Assembly (NCBI GenBank): GCA_964019055.1
Contig: OZ025207.1
Location: 24,647,617 to 24,711,616, forward strand
Source of the DNA: Anthopleura xanthogrammica
Lineage: Eukaryota; Cnidaria; Anthozoa; Actiniaria; Actiniidae
Direction of reading: 5' to 3'
Length of the DNA: 64,000 nucleotides
This document shows positions 12,301 through 24,108 of this stretch, piece after piece (position 1 is the first letter of the stretch; each line of letters opens with the position of its first letter). Under the pieces are notes generated by a model, which saw nothing but the letters and a program-made list of their open reading frames with translations, did not search any database and was not told the origin of the DNA. The translations under genes and the position numbers were made by a program.

Positions 12301-14310
12301 TCGAAAAAGCCAGGAGGAACGTTTTGTGAAAGCGAGTCTTCACTATCACCATGGAATAAATTTCTGTCAACAAAACAGTTCAAAATGCTGCAATTAAAAA
12401 TATCTTTCAAGAAAAAGGGATAGTTTTTTCCAATTTCAACAAGAATACGAGCTGACTTTGGATAGTCGAGAGCGTAAAATAATGGTGTTCTCCCATAAAC
12501 ATCTCGCACATTAACAAATGCACCGCCAGCATCAATCAATGCACAAACCACATTCTCGTTGTTACTTTGTTGGACAGCATGAAACAAAGCCGTTTGGCTA
12601 TTGTCATCAAGTATGTTGAAGTCTACACCAGCATGAATCAATGCACGAACCACACTCTCGTTGCTACTTTGTTGGACAGCATAAAATAAGGCTGTTTTTC
12701 CAGAAATATGAAAGCTACTGGTACCACTCAATGAATAAACAAATTTATCTTCTTCATACCAACTTTCCAAAAAACAATCAGTTTTGTTGATATTAACACC
12801 AGCATCAATCAATGCACGAACCACATTCTCGTTGTTACTTTGTTGGACAGCATAAAACAAAGCAGTTTGGCCATCCTCATCAGTTATGTTCACATCAGCA
12901 CCAGCATTAATCAATGCACGAACCACACTCTCGTTGTTACTTTGTTGGACAGCATAAATCAAAGCAGTTTGGTTATTACCGTCAGTTATGTTGACATCAG
13001 CACCAGCATCAATCAATGCACGAACCATGCTCTTGTTGTTACTTTGTCGGACAGCGTCAAACAAAGCAGTTCGGCCATAATCATCAGTTATGTTCACATC
13101 AGCACCAGCATTAATCAATGCACGAACCACATTCTCGTTGTTACTTTGTTGGACAGTATAAAACAAAGCAGTTTGGCCATCCTCATCAGTTATGTTCACA
13201 TCAGCACCAGCATTAATCAATGCACGAACCACACTCTCGTTGTTACTTTGTTGGACAGCATAAATCAAAGCAGTTTGGTTATTACCGTCAGTTATGTTGA
13301 CATCAGCACCAGCATCAATCAATGCACGAACCATGCTCTTGTTGTTACTTTGTCGGACAGCGTCAAACAAAGCAGTTCGGCCATAATCATCAGTTTTGTT
13401 GATATCAGCACCAGCATCATTCAATGCACGAATCACACTCTCGTTGTTACTTTGGTGGACAGCATAAAATAAGGCTGTTTTTCCAGATGTAAGATAGTTA
13501 CATGGTCTCAACGAAAGACCAACTATATCTTCTTCACTCAAATTTATGTTAAAACTATCAGTTTTGTTGATATTTACACCAGCATCAATCAATGCACGAA
13601 CCACATTCTCGTTGTTACTTTGTTGGACGGCATCAAACAAAGAAGTTTGGCCATCAACATTCGTTATGTTGACATCAGCACCAGCGTCAATCAATGCACG
13701 AACCACACTCTCGTTGTTACTTTGTTTGACAGCATGAAACAAAGCAGTTTTACCATCAAAGTTAGTACTCATGTTGACGTCAGCACCAGCATCGATCAAT
13801 GCACGAACCACACTCTCGTTGTTACTTTTATTCACAGCATAAAACAAAGCAAAATAAAAGCATAAAAACAAAGCATAAAAAAATATCTTCAGTTTCGTTG
13901 ACATCAGCACCAGCATCAATCAATGCACGAACCACACTCTCGTTGTTATTTTGTTGGGCAGCATCAATCAAAGCAGTTCTGCCATCATTATCAGTTATGT
14001 TGACATCAGCACCAGCATCAATCAATGCACGAACCACACTCTCGTTGTTACTTTGTTGGACAGCATAAAACAAAGCAGTTTTACCAAAATGATCAGTTAT
14101 GTTGACATCAGCACCAGCATTAATCAATGCACGAACCACACTCTCGTTGTTACTTTGTTGGACCGAATAAAACAAAGCAGTTTCACCAAAATGATTAGTT
14201 ATGTTGACATCAGTACCAGCATCAATCAATGCACGGGTCTCGTTCTCGTTTCTTTGGATGACGGCACGTAACAAAATATCAAACTTTTCAGTACCGTTAT
14301 CAGTAGTCAT
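9312..14310 (-). CDS. RNase L-like ankyrin-kinase-KEN protein, unit 1, with apparent frameshift
   Basis: Start is ATG 14310 (MTTDNGTEKFDILL), shared with units 0, 2 and 3. The first frame (160 codons) stops at 13828; the rest (to TAA 9312-9314) is open in another frame for over 1500 codons. A run of seven A at 13877-13883 fits a one-base insertion that explains the shift, whether mutation or assembly error. Next to it an ankyrin repeat is partly replaced by a hydrophobic segment (KIFFYALFLCFYFALFYAV). N-terminal ankyrin repeats include a three-repeat (306-bp) block present twice. Then follow a second ankyrin block, an acidic linker with SKKRRMD, a kinase (GSGSFG, AIKRIEK, HRDLKPGN, DFG) and a KEN domain with Tyr-x12-Arg-Asn-x3-His, matching IRE1 catalytic residues Tyr892/Arg905/Asn906/His910. 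Predicted role: ankyrin-regulated endoribonuclease. No signal peptide or N-terminal membrane segment is seen. Confidence 0.85.
12841..13452 (-). repeat. Internal 306-bp duplication within the ankyrin array of unit 1
   Basis: Three consecutive 34-residue repeats occur twice in a row with almost identical DNA, offset by 306 bp. This shows recent growth of the repeat stack in frame. Confidence 0.8.
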
Positions 14311-15143
14311 CCTTTGATGTCAGAAGATTTGATGACCAACTGTAATATGCTGTTAAAGTATATTTTCTATTTCTGTGTCATAAAAAGGATTCATGTCCAA
14401 CTGCTGTTTACTGGATTCAAGCCAAGTGTTTGTTTGTCATAAGTCGGTATTTCACATCTTGAACAAAATCTCAGCTTTTCATCTCAATTCATTGATTCAA
14501 CTTACGATAAATCCGTCATATACCAGGTAATCCCTGTTCTTTCACAATATTTTCGTTCATTTGTAGTCTTAGCGTCGTGATAGAAGTGTTTCTTTGCAGA
14601 TCTCTTGGCCTTGTAATGTCTTTGTTAAGGCACTTCCGCCTTCGTTACTTAACTGCAGTACATTGTAGTCACATATCGATCGTTGATATTACTTGAACAT
14701 CACTGTACCTATCAGAACGATTGTACTAAGACAAGATTACAGTAGATCTAACCATGCTCAAGGTAAGATATCGAATGATTTAAAGAAAAACTGCAGCTTC
14801 GAAATCCTTGCTTCGAAATCATAGACTGTATCCAATAGTTAGAATAGAATTCTTGGAATCAGACTTGTATCTATGTCCAAATATGGTAATATCGACACAG
14901 GGAGCCCAATCTTGATATCAAATGTACGGTTAGGTTAATTTTTTTTACAATGATTTGTTTTTATTTCTGACAAGAAAGGCGAGTATGTTTATCTATCTAG
15001 TTCCTTTACACATCTCATGATTATTATCGAATCAAAGTATTTATTTTTCCACAAGAAAGACACTTTTTCTTTTTTTCTGTCTATTTTTAGCTCCCAGTTC
15101 CCTCATCCAGTTCCCATCATCCCTCACTGGCTCCACATCCAAG
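14311..15143. promoter_or_regulatory. Bidirectional spacer between unit 1 and TIMM21 copy A
   Basis: The spacer is about 830 bp between divergent ATGs and is conserved upstream of the other units. On the plus strand CTCAAG|GTAAGATATC near 14758 is a good donor, and the pyrimidine-rich CTATTTTTAG about 50 bp before the TIMM21 ATG is a good acceptor. A noncoding TIMM21 first exon with a short intron is therefore plausible. No other gene is seen. Confidence 0.45.
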
Positions 15144-15722
15144 ATGGCGGCTCAAATGTTCAGATTTTCAAGAAAGTTCAACGACGTCAAGTTTGTTGGC
15201 AAATATCTAATAATTGGTGCAAAGAATAACAGCAAAGCTAAAATATTCAACCAGTGTACATGCAGATGGCTGTCTAGCTTGAATGGTCCAATGTTTAGGG
15301 ATAATTTAACGAACACAGCGTGTGTAAGTTCAGCCAACTCCAAATGGCTTCCAAACAAGATGTCGAAACCTTTGTTGGTGAGGTGGCTAGCAAATGAATC
15401 CAAGAAGAAGAAAGACAGCAGTGTGTTGGGAGATTTGATGGAGACACAAGAGCAGCCACAATCTCAGCTAACAGTAGGTGCCAAAGGTATGCATGACGTT
15501 GTTCTTGGTGAGAAACTCCAAACCCCTACCCCCTACCCCCACGGGGAAAGGCCGGGGTTCATAAAGTAACTTGGTAGAGGGGATCAGGATTCTAGTGTTC
15601 AAGTGTAGATGTAAAAATCTAGTTACCATGGCTAGTTAACTATATTTCTTTTTAACAGTTGTTCAGGCTGGAAGAGATGTTACATATATTTTGGTATCAT
15701 ATCCTTGTTGGATTTGCTGTCA
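15144..15722 (+). pseudogene. TIMM21 copy A: exons 1 and 2 only, disrupted
   Basis: Exon 1 (15144-15486, ATG in context AAGATGGCGG) is open and nearly identical to the functional gene at 54372, ending at the AAAG|GTATGC donor. Exon 2 begins after TTTTTAACAG at 15659 but has two 2-base insertions relative to the functional exon (in ACATATATTTT and ATCATATCC), breaking the frame, and is then cut by a retroelement at 15723 that removes its donor. Exons 3-6 are absent. At best it could make a truncated protein with the presequence. It is a by-product of tandem duplication. Confidence 0.85.
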
Positions 15723-16237
15723 ACAACAACAACAAACATTTTATTTACAACTTTAATTATTATTACAATATATTTAAAAAAATTATTAAAACTTAGAAGT
15801 TGGTTGGTAGCTTATTACAATAACCTTAAGGCTAATCTAGGTAATTAGCTATATACAATATTGACTACTGTATGAATGGGCGGGATAAATATAGGATGAA
15901 AAGAGAAGGAAAAAATATAAGCTATCATAATAATAAGTAGTAATATTAATTACAAGAAAAGCAAATTATAAATTATAGATAACAAGATCAAAAACAATAG
16001 ACAATTACAAAAGGATCAAGAGGATCAAGAACTACACTTAATTTACAGGATTATAATTGTTATGAATAGTATAAGACAATAAATACTAAATGATAAATTT
16101 TAAATAAGAGCTCAAAGAGAATAATTATTGAGTAGATCACTTTTCAGTTTTTAAATTCATTTTTGCTTAACTTTTTAATGGATTCATCAACTAAATTGCA
16201 GACTTGTGCACCAATATATTTTTAATTTTTAATAAAA
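15723..16237 (-). mobile_element. Non-LTR retroelement-like insertion in TIMM21 copy A
   Basis: About 515 bp interrupt exon 2 exactly where the functional gene reads GCTGTCACTGGTAAGG. The short sequence GTCA flanks both sides (15719-15722 and 16238-16241), like a target-site duplication. Read on minus the element ends in AATAAAATG followed by (TTG)n, like 3' ends of microsatellite-tailed LINEs or SINEs. No coding frame is recognisable. Confidence 0.6.
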
Positions 16238-18296
16238 GTCACAAGTAAGGAATAACTATGGAGCTTTTTTCATATAACTTAAGTGGGAAACATACAGTGC
16301 TGACTTACAGCACATACATGCACAGTATGCAGATAAGCCGTAATATTTTAATCACATCTCATGGTCTTCAGATATTTTATCCGATCACAACACAGTTATA
16401 CCAGAGTGTACGTGGTAAATACTAACTCTGGTTATATATACAACTATATGGTAGTAGTCGGGTACCAATTTGTTGCATTGTTTCTTACTCCTATGAAAAC
16501 TACTCTAATTTATTTTCTATGGTGTTGTGTAGAATTTAGGAATGTCTTATTCGTATTCATAGCACGTCAAAACTGTTTACAATTTACAAGCAATAATTTT
16601 AGTATACCCCATCACTTGTAAACACCATGCAAAATTTCAAAATATTTTAACATATAGCAATTATATCTACTAGAAATACTAGAACTATTATGTTTAAATT
16701 TATTAGGAGCAAAATCAATGTACTATTGAAATATCTTACTGACTCTTAGTTAAGAAGGTTGATTTGAGTTGTTGCTGTTTGTACTGATACCAATAATAGG
16801 GCTGGCACAACAAAAGGTGCACTCTGTTTTTGCATTTTTGCAACCACCTACGATTTCATGAGTTTTATAATACAGATTAATAAATTTAACCAAAGAATCA
16901 TCGCTTTGTGGCATTTTGAAAAAGAGCACACTCCAAAAAAATTTATTTTCCATGATTTTGACCTTTTTTTAAAAAGAAAATTAAGATCAAGCAAGTCCAG
17001 AACTGTTAGATTTTGGAAATATGTGGACTAATTTCATAACGTTAATGATTTCTGTGGGTCAATAGACAGATTACATAATGTTATGGGTCTTTAGACTGGT
17101 TTTCATAATGTTATGAACACTATGGTTCTCCATGGATTTTCCCGCAATAGTATATATGGCTTAAAAACATCAATACTAGCTCTATTTCTTGAGAGTGTAA
17201 AAATGCAAAAATAGAGTGCACCTTGTAAACCCGATTCAACAAGAAAACAGCAAGATGTACAGTATACCACCATCAACATTTTGAAAAGAATTTCTTAATA
17301 ACCAATCGTTTCAGAGAATTGGTTTTAATTTTTAGATGATGTTCAAGTATTGTTCAGGAATGAGTTTGTGAAATCAATATATGATTTTTTAAACATTATT
17401 AAATTGGTTAGTGATAACGTCAGTACACATACTTGTTTTGCAGTAAAGGCACTAATCTCAAGCAGCAAGGTTTTGGGGAAGGCCGGCCATTATTGCAAAG
17501 CAAGTCAATGGTAATTTTAAAATGTAACAATATGCTGTTTAAAGTATTTTGCAATCTGACAATCATGTATTTACCTGCAACAACCATTGAATACCTGGGG
17601 TTGTCAGTTATGTGTCTGCATGAGCAACATATAACGTTTATTGTACAATAATTGTGGGAGGTAACATTAAGACAAGTTTGGCTATATATAGTGATACTTC
17701 TTGTGACGTAAGTCTTTGTCGTTCATGTGCCAACCTGAGAAAGAGAAATTCAACACAACTTATGAAGAGCTTTTATGAAAATGGTTGGCATATTAACATC
17801 ACAATGCTATATATTGTTAGTAAACATGTCGAAGTATCGCTATATCTGTATTCTTTCACTTTCATGCATAACATCCAACCAGAATCTGATACATACATGT
17901 AAATTAAGCATCATAGATCATTCCTTGAGATATTGGCATGAATGGCATAATACTTACACTGCTATGAGGCTGTATATAGTTCAAGCTTGAGGTTTCTACT
18001 TCAATTTTTGACTTGAATGCTACTGTAAGTAATAGATACAATATAAGTGGCAATGTTGTATGGGATATACAATCACGAGCGGGAGGTGAGTGAATGTATA
18101 CAACATTGTCACTCATATTGTATCTTTCTTATCATATTCATTTTTTAATGAAGATGATGATTTCTTAAAAAACAGATCTCAAAAGTAGTGTTACTTAAAA
18201 AGTAGTGTTACGTAAATACAGTTTGATGTTTTAACACTTTCTGATGTCACACATTGTTTAATACAGACATCCCACATTGATTATTGTGTTTTTGTT
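16238..18296. other. Duplicated TIMM21 intron 2-derived sequence, no gene seen
   Basis: This resumes with the intron 2 sequence (GTAAGGAATA...) and then aligns in patches with 30520-31680 of the next unit. AT-rich noncoding DNA; the short frames present are not conserved between the two copies. Confidence 0.5.
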
Positions 18297-19360
18297 AACA
18301 AAGCAAGGTGCAGAATCTTTTATCTAGTTGGTGGGACTGGCTTTTGAAAAGGCTCTGGGAAACCATCATCCTTAAGCCAGACCTACAGGTTAATCAGTAT
18401 TATGTAAATCCAATACACATTACTCCTTCTGCCAAGGACTTAGGTGTCAGTATCGATACAAACTTAACTTATAACAGCCATATAACTAATGTAGTTTCCT
18501 CTTGCTTTTCAAAACTAGTTCAAATCAACCGTGTCAAGGACAGTTTTGATACCAAAACACTTCAACTCATTATCTCATCCCTAGTTTTTAGTAAGATGCT
18601 CTATTGCTCAACAGTGTGGGCTAACACAAGTGCAACGAATCTAGACAAACTACAATCAATTCAGAACTTTGCTTGCAAAATAGTTACGAACTCTAGGAAA
18701 TACGACCATGTTACTCCTCTGCTCAGGCGGCTCAACTGGCTCCCTGTAAGACAGCTTTTAATCTTAAGGGACTCCATAATGACTTACAAATGCATCAACA
18801 ATCTTGCACCTAGTTACCTCTGTAACAAATTCCAAAAACCACACACAATACACGAGTGTAAGACACGTAATAACGACGCGCTGCAGATTCCGTTATATAG
18901 AACAGCTGCAGGACAACGCTCTTTTGTATACAGAGGGACCAACATCTGGAATAATTTAGATAAGTCCATAAAAAACAGTCCTACACTAAATAGCTTTAAA
19001 ACAACTATGAAAAACTATCTAAATGCTGAACTCAATTAAACAGACTTATACATGTGCAATGGCAGATGTCGGATTTGCACTCCATTACCTTCAGGCGGTT
19101 GTTTCGGGTTGAGGCATTTGGGTCAACAATACAGTAAATGTATAGAAACTGACCCAAATGCCTTGACTTCGGGCGGTTGTTTGGGGGCGGTGGGGTGTAG
19201 CTCCGATATCTGCTATTTATATATATATATATATACATATCAATAGTTTTTAAAGTTAGCATAATATATTTAGTATTTATTTAATCCTAGTATTGTAAAT
19301 AGTTTCTGAAAAACCCTGTAGGGAGAATACTATTAAAGTTTATTATTATTATTATTATTA
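18297..19360 (+). mobile_element. 5'-truncated non-LTR retrotransposon (CR1/L2/jockey-like LINE)
   Basis: A 243-codon frame (18308-19039) matches the C-terminal part of LINE reverse transcriptases: an AKDLGVSIDTNLTY segment, a thumb-like Cys/Trp region, TPLLRRLNWLPVRQL, and the final GQRSFVYRGTNIWNNL. A 3' UTR follows, ending TATTAAAGTTTATTATTATT with a (TTA)n tail at 19337-19360. The polymerase core (YxDD) is missing, so it is dead on arrival. It is absent from the paralogous position in the next unit and so inserted after duplication. The left edge is approximate. Confidence 0.8.
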
Positions 19361-19398
19361 TAAATGATTTGCACTAACAGGTCACGTGACCCTATATA

Positions 19399-19423
19399 CC
19401 GAGAGAGAGAGAGAGAGAGAGAC

Positions 19424-19462
<39 letters not shown>

Positions 19463-19515
19463 GAGAGATAGACAGACAGACAGACAGAGAGAGATAGAGA
19501 GAAGGAAGGAAAGCT
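19399..19515. repeat. (GA)n/(GACA)n microsatellite
   Basis: GAGA runs grade into CAGA and GATA tetranucleotides. The paralogous site in the next unit carries a much longer GAAA array (31996-32422). Confidence 0.9.
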
Positions 19516-19724
19516 TGAATGAATGAAAGAAAGATATTGGGTCAAATTGAAAACCAGTACATATACAGTATTAGCTCACCCAATATAATGAGGATATTAT
19601 TTTTAACCATACTATATTCTATTAACTGGTCCAATATCTAAAGTCCTCCGATCTGCTGGACTACTGCTATAGTCAAGCACTTAAAAATCTAAAATCTAAA
19701 TAAGCCTTGGCTGTTGTATCACAG

Positions 19725-19975
19725 TGTGGGACACTCACAAAAGAGCTAAGCTCCAATTACTGGAATCCCAGGATGGAAGTGGAATTTGGAAGCTGATTTT
19801 TAAGGAGGGAGAAAAACTGGAGAACCTAGAGAAAAACCCTTAAAGCACTGGAGCGAATCAAGAAACAACTCTACTCACATAAGACCTAGAGCCCGACGGG
19901 ACCTAGAGTCTGGGTTGCATTGAAGAGAGGCGAACGCTCTCACTGTTATGCCAGCCGTGCTTCCCATAACTTAAT
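19725..19975 (-). mobile_element. tRNA-derived SINE copy
   Basis: It matches the elements at 56130-56345 and 63195-63350, sharing CAACTCTACTCACAT and GAGAACCT motifs. Read on minus, the head carries a tRNA-like A-box region followed by a degenerate B-box, then a body with the GTAGAGTTG motif. It is diverged. Ends are approximate. Confidence 0.55.
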
Positions 19976-20061
19976 AAACTCCTGTCAAAATTTGATCACT
20001 AGCAACAGTTTACTATGACATCAAGCTTCATGATATCCCTTTTAAATTTGGTCCTTTTCAG

Positions 20062-20173
20062 ATCTTTTCTTCAGCCTCATTTCATATAAACAAGATATCT
20101 TAACACCCATGTGGGAGAGGTGGATCTCCCATGAACTACAAAGAATGGGAGAACGAAATGTGATGAACTTGAG
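20062..20173 (+). other. Exon-like segment with splice signals, gene unknown
   Basis: A pyrimidine-rich acceptor (GGTCCTTTTCAG) and a donor (TTGAG|GTAATA) bracket 112 bp that read ...DILTPMWERWISHELQRMGE... in one frame. The same segment with the same sites occurs at 32695-32804. I do not recognise the protein. It could be an exon fragment carried along in the duplication. Confidence 0.3.
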
Positions 20174-20289
20174 GTAATATAATAATATAATATAATCTGA
20201 ATTTATTTCAACACAATCAATATAAGAGTAATAATATTGTACATATGTTAAAACAGCACATAATTTATTTTATTTTGTTTCTAAACTTG

Positions 20290-20570
20290 TAGTGAGATGC
20301 ATGACGAGATGATGATATACAGTATATATATATATATATATATATATTTGTATTTGCACATAATACATATACTTACTATACGTGAGCCCATCCCCCCATT
20401 GGAACATAGCCCATCAATCACTTTCCTGCAATCAGCATGGTTTTGGGCATTTCTGGCAATCAATGACCAAGTCACATGACAACTGACCATTTTCTTCTCC
20501 AAGTTCCTTCTCTAGGAATTCCTCGGCTTCCCCCTTTTCCTTTTACCCCTGGGATTCCAGGACAATGTTT
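20290..20570 (-). mobile_element. LINE reverse-transcriptase C-terminal tail (copy 1)
   Basis: On minus the sequence encodes a degraded version of the Arg/Lys-rich LINE tail (RKRG, then WSLIARNAQNHADCRKVIDG and LCSNGG). Frames are broken by stops and shifts. The duplicate in the next unit is at 33240-33515. A (TA)n run follows at 20321-20346. Confidence 0.55.
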
Positions 20571-20649
20571 ATTGATGAATTTGTCTTTTTATATTACACA
20601 TTAACAGGTTGGTGATTAGTTCTTGTGGAGGAGTGCAAGAATAAAGACA

Positions 20650-20930
20650 GTATTCCCATTAACAGGCAGACTCCCACTACAAAACCTGAATCCAATCCTT
20701 AACCCAAACCCAGACCTACTACCAATCCCACTCCCCAGACCCAAGCAGTCTACTCTCCATCCCTAACCCAGACCTACTACCAATCCCACTCCCAAGCAGT
20801 GTACTCAATCCCTAACCCAGACCTACTACCAATCCCACTCCCAAACCCAAGCAGTCTACTCAATCCCTAACCCAGACCTCACACTCCTACTCCAAACCTG
20901 CAACCCCTGGCCCTGACATCTCTACACCAT
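20650..20930. repeat. 57-bp-class minisatellite, few copies
   Basis: Three to four imperfect copies of a unit containing CCTAACCCAGACCTACTACC and CCCAAGCAGTCTACT. The paralogous locus at 33615-34230 has about ten regular 57-bp copies. Confidence 0.85.
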
Positions 20931-21184
20931 CCAATAATATGATTCTAGGAAAGGTTAGTGAAGAAGGGAAGGGGTGGCTTGTTGTTGAAGAAAAAGAGGG
21001 GGAAGGAAAAGACATTTCCCAAGAAACCTCTTGTGAGGGCACATTCTAAAAAAGTTTCAAAATGCTAAGTAATAATTTTTTGGAAGTTAAAGGCAAGAGC
21101 ATAAACCTCTTATACTGTAGAAACTTTAGGTGTTGTAATTATTTTGAAACACAAATTAAAGAAATTATTAGACATAAAAATGAG

Positions 21185-22270
21185 AAATATGAATACAGCT
21201 AGCTAGTGCAACTGAACTGCAATCTTTATTTCATCCTTTTGATAACTAATTACAAGTGAGACAATCAGAACACAAACAGAACTCTCTGGTGCTGTGAATT
21301 GAAAACAATTATCAATCAGGAAAAAACTACCAGGGTACACCAGACAGCTACATGCTGTTGAAGGAATTCCCCAAACTGACCTGGCTACCCTTGCTGAAAG
21401 TTGACCAGGTACTAACCTAAACAGCTCCATGTGTGTTCCAAAGCTCACCTGACTACAAATGTCAATCAATACTGAACTTACACTAAGGGATATATAACTG
21501 TGTTATATAAAGAGTAAGAAATAATCGACTACATCAATGACTTTGGAAAAATTATGCCTCATCCTACAATTGAGTAACAGTGTATTTTCTGAAGCTATGA
21601 ACTGAAGTTCAATAATACTGAGTAATCAGTCTGACTATATGAAAGATAAAAGCATTAGTCCTCCCCATGTAAGAACTAGTAATGCATGGAACAGTTAAAA
21701 CGTACTGCGACCATCCAAACCTTATTAATCATCAATAATAGAATATAAAATACTACTGATTGTTGTATGTTGACTAGTGGTCAACAACATTCCTACAAAA
21801 CATTCCTGGATCTGCCCCGGCATAATGATAAAATATTACATACAAATGAGACAAATATATTTTTTACTCAAATAAACAACCCAAGAAAAACTGATTAATT
21901 CAAGCTTAAAATACAGCAGCTGAATATGAAGAAAACTACAATAAAAATCAAACCACAACCTGTATGTACATGATTATGATATGTAACCCAGAACACTAGC
22001 TATAACTCCATTCAATGTGTTTAAAATACCCTTCAATCAATCTCATCTGAATAAGTTTGATTGATGCTGTAATTGATGGTATTGTCTGGTTGATGTAAGT
22101 AAAACTGCCCATTGAAATGAAATCTTATTCCAAGAAAAATTTGATGCTTCACTCTGAATAACTGAAATTGAAGGAATGGGCTTTTTTTTTCTTTTCCATT
22201 TTTTTGTTTAATTCTTCTCTTCATTTTCTTTTTCATCTAATATGTACACTATCTTAAGAAGTAATTTAGG
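21185..22270. other. Shared 3' flank of unit 2, noncoding
   Basis: It aligns closely with 34540-35570 and 48190-49180. Short frames exist (for example 21203-21469 minus), but nothing supports a protein. A minus-strand AATAAA (TTTATT near 21226) could serve as a poly(A) signal. Confidence 0.4.
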
Positions 22271-22271
22271 G

Positions 22272-22513
22272 ACTGGTCATTAATTAGAGGGGGGAGAGGG
22301 CTGATGCAAATGGGGGAAGGGTCATTATTTTCATGCAAACTCAAAGGGAGGGTCACAAAAAAAATTGTGCAAGCCTTTGAGAGGGGGTCACTATCAATTT
22401 ATAGAATAATATGGGGGGTCAACAATTTTTCTGCAGCAGAAAAGGGGGCCAGTGAAAAATATCCAAATCAAAAGTAAAATGCACCAGCCTTCCCCCTCTT
22501 ATTACTGACCAGT
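22272..22513. mobile_element. MITE with ACTGGTCA terminal inverted repeats (unit 2 copy)
   Basis: It starts ACTGGTCATTAATTAGAGGG and ends CCCCTCTTATTACTGACCAGT. Same family and position as 8533, 35572 and 49182. Confidence 0.7.
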
Positions 22514-22549
22514 CTCCTATGAAAAAAGGAACAAAGTGTTTGTTAATGT

Positions 22550-22915
22550 CTTTTCAGTTTATCTTACTGATTGATACCCCTGCCCTCCCCTACTAAATCA
22601 ATTATCAACGGTCCTCTAATACCAGTGTTTGTTGTACAGTGTTTTGTCTTGTTTATCCTACTGATTGATACCCCTCCCCTCCCCTACTAAATCAATTATC
22701 AATGGTCCTTTAATACCAGTGTTTGTTGTACAGTGTTGTGTCTTGTTTATCCTACTGATTGATACCCCTCCCCTCCCCTACTAAATCAATTACCAATGGT
22801 CCTTTAATACCAGTGTTTGTTGTACAGTGTTGTGTCTTGTTTATCCTACTGATTGATACCCCTCCCCTACTAAATCAATTATCAATGGTCCTTTAATACC
22901 AGTGTTTGTAGATAA
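22550..22915. repeat. 94-bp tandem repeat, four copies
   Basis: The unit contains TTATCCTACTGATTGATACC, CTAAATCAATTATCAATGG and CAGTGTTTGTTGTACAGTG, repeated at about 94 bp. Unit 1 has one copy, unit 3 five and unit 4 two. Confidence 0.85.
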
Positions 22916-24108
22916 TTGATAACAATCTTGTGTTGTACAGTGTCTCCTGTGTCCCTGTGGCATTGGTACCTTTACACACAGTACATGATAGTCATCACCT
23001 GGTAAAAAGAAAACAAACCAACAACGATTACTTCTAGTAGAACGGTTTCTTAATTTACTTGTGTTTCGTTTGATATTATAGAGAGTTTTTGCACCATCAC
23101 GTGCCGGCAACCATAATACAGCTTTGGCTCCCTGTGGTTAGGTGGCAGAACAATAAAATCCCTTTTCTCTCGGGAATTGAATTCTTTCTCATGTAAAACG
23201 ATTGTATTGTTCCTGCCATGCAACATGGCTGCCGTCACATGATGGTGCAAAACCTCTATTCGGTGTGACTTTTACATACACCTATTTCAATTAACGTTGA
23301 TAATGGGAAATCTGGTATATTCGACCTGAGAACAATAGGAATTGGTGGGTGTCAACATGATTTTTCTGAATTAATGCGATAATTGACACAAATTTGCAAT
23401 TCAACACCATTCAAGTGTGATTGCAACTACAGTGTATGTATTTACAATATTTATGAGATGAGCATTCAGTCTTCCACAATTCCTATAGGTCTCAGATGGA
23501 CCATTTTAGATCTCCCGTTATCAACGTTAATTAAAATAAGTGTATAACGTTTGACTCGAGTACAAAGTCAGACTGAAGCTGAGACCGAAAGGTATTCTGG
23601 GCAATGACATCTGATGTATTCATCCTCTGACGTATTGAACAGTCCACAAGTCGTATCACCAGATATATAAAATTAACCTATATACCTCCCATGTAGAATT
23701 TCAGTCTCAGCTAGTTTCTATGTTCTATATTTTGATCCCAACAATAATTTTGCAGTTGAGTATATATTTGGGGAAAAGATCATGCAAGGAAACTAGGCAG
23801 ATAAAAAGATGAGTTTCAGATCAGACAAGAAATTCAATTAACCTGACTGTTTTTGTCTTCAGTATCATGTCAACGCTTTCTCTCCACAATCTTGTAGTAA
23901 GAAAAACAGTGGTACCCAGTGAGCCTTTTTCACTTGCAGCACAAACATAACGGTACGCAGGGGCGTAGCGAGAGTCTTAGAGGTGGGAGGGGGAATTGTA
24001 GCGCTTTTTAACACATTTACCGAGTTATCCCATATGAATATAATACGGTTCAAGAAACCCCTCTATAAAGTTGTTATCAATTAATTAATACATCTTACCT
24101 GTACCTTG
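22916..24108 (-). other. 3' flank of unit 2 with candidate 3' UTR splice sites
   Basis: The conserved acceptor-side segment (exon start 22998 on minus) and the donor next to the stop (exon end 24099) define a possible 1.1-kb 3' UTR intron (22999-24098). The rest is noncoding and matches 36340-37010 and 38060-38892 of unit 3, apart from the transposon there. Confidence 0.4.

Noticed and set aside
12840..13472. Long plus-strand frames across the ankyrin arrays (also 77-862, 27559-28062, 42046-42666)
   Set aside because: They are antisense shadows of near-identical ankyrin repeats; the protein pattern and shared start are on minus.
9312..14310. Assignment as IRE1 itself
   Set aside because: No signal peptide, lumenal beta-propeller domain or transmembrane segment before the kinase; ankyrin repeats take that place.
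21203..21469. 88-codon minus frame, also open at 48164-48460
   Set aside because: Similarity follows from the duplicated flank; no domain, and several splice-like signals cut the frame.
22841..23110. Small minus frames repeated in each 3' flank (also 8808, 36235, 49544)
   Set aside because: The N-terminal half differs or is absent in units 1 and 4; better explained as a conserved 3' UTR exon than as a protein.
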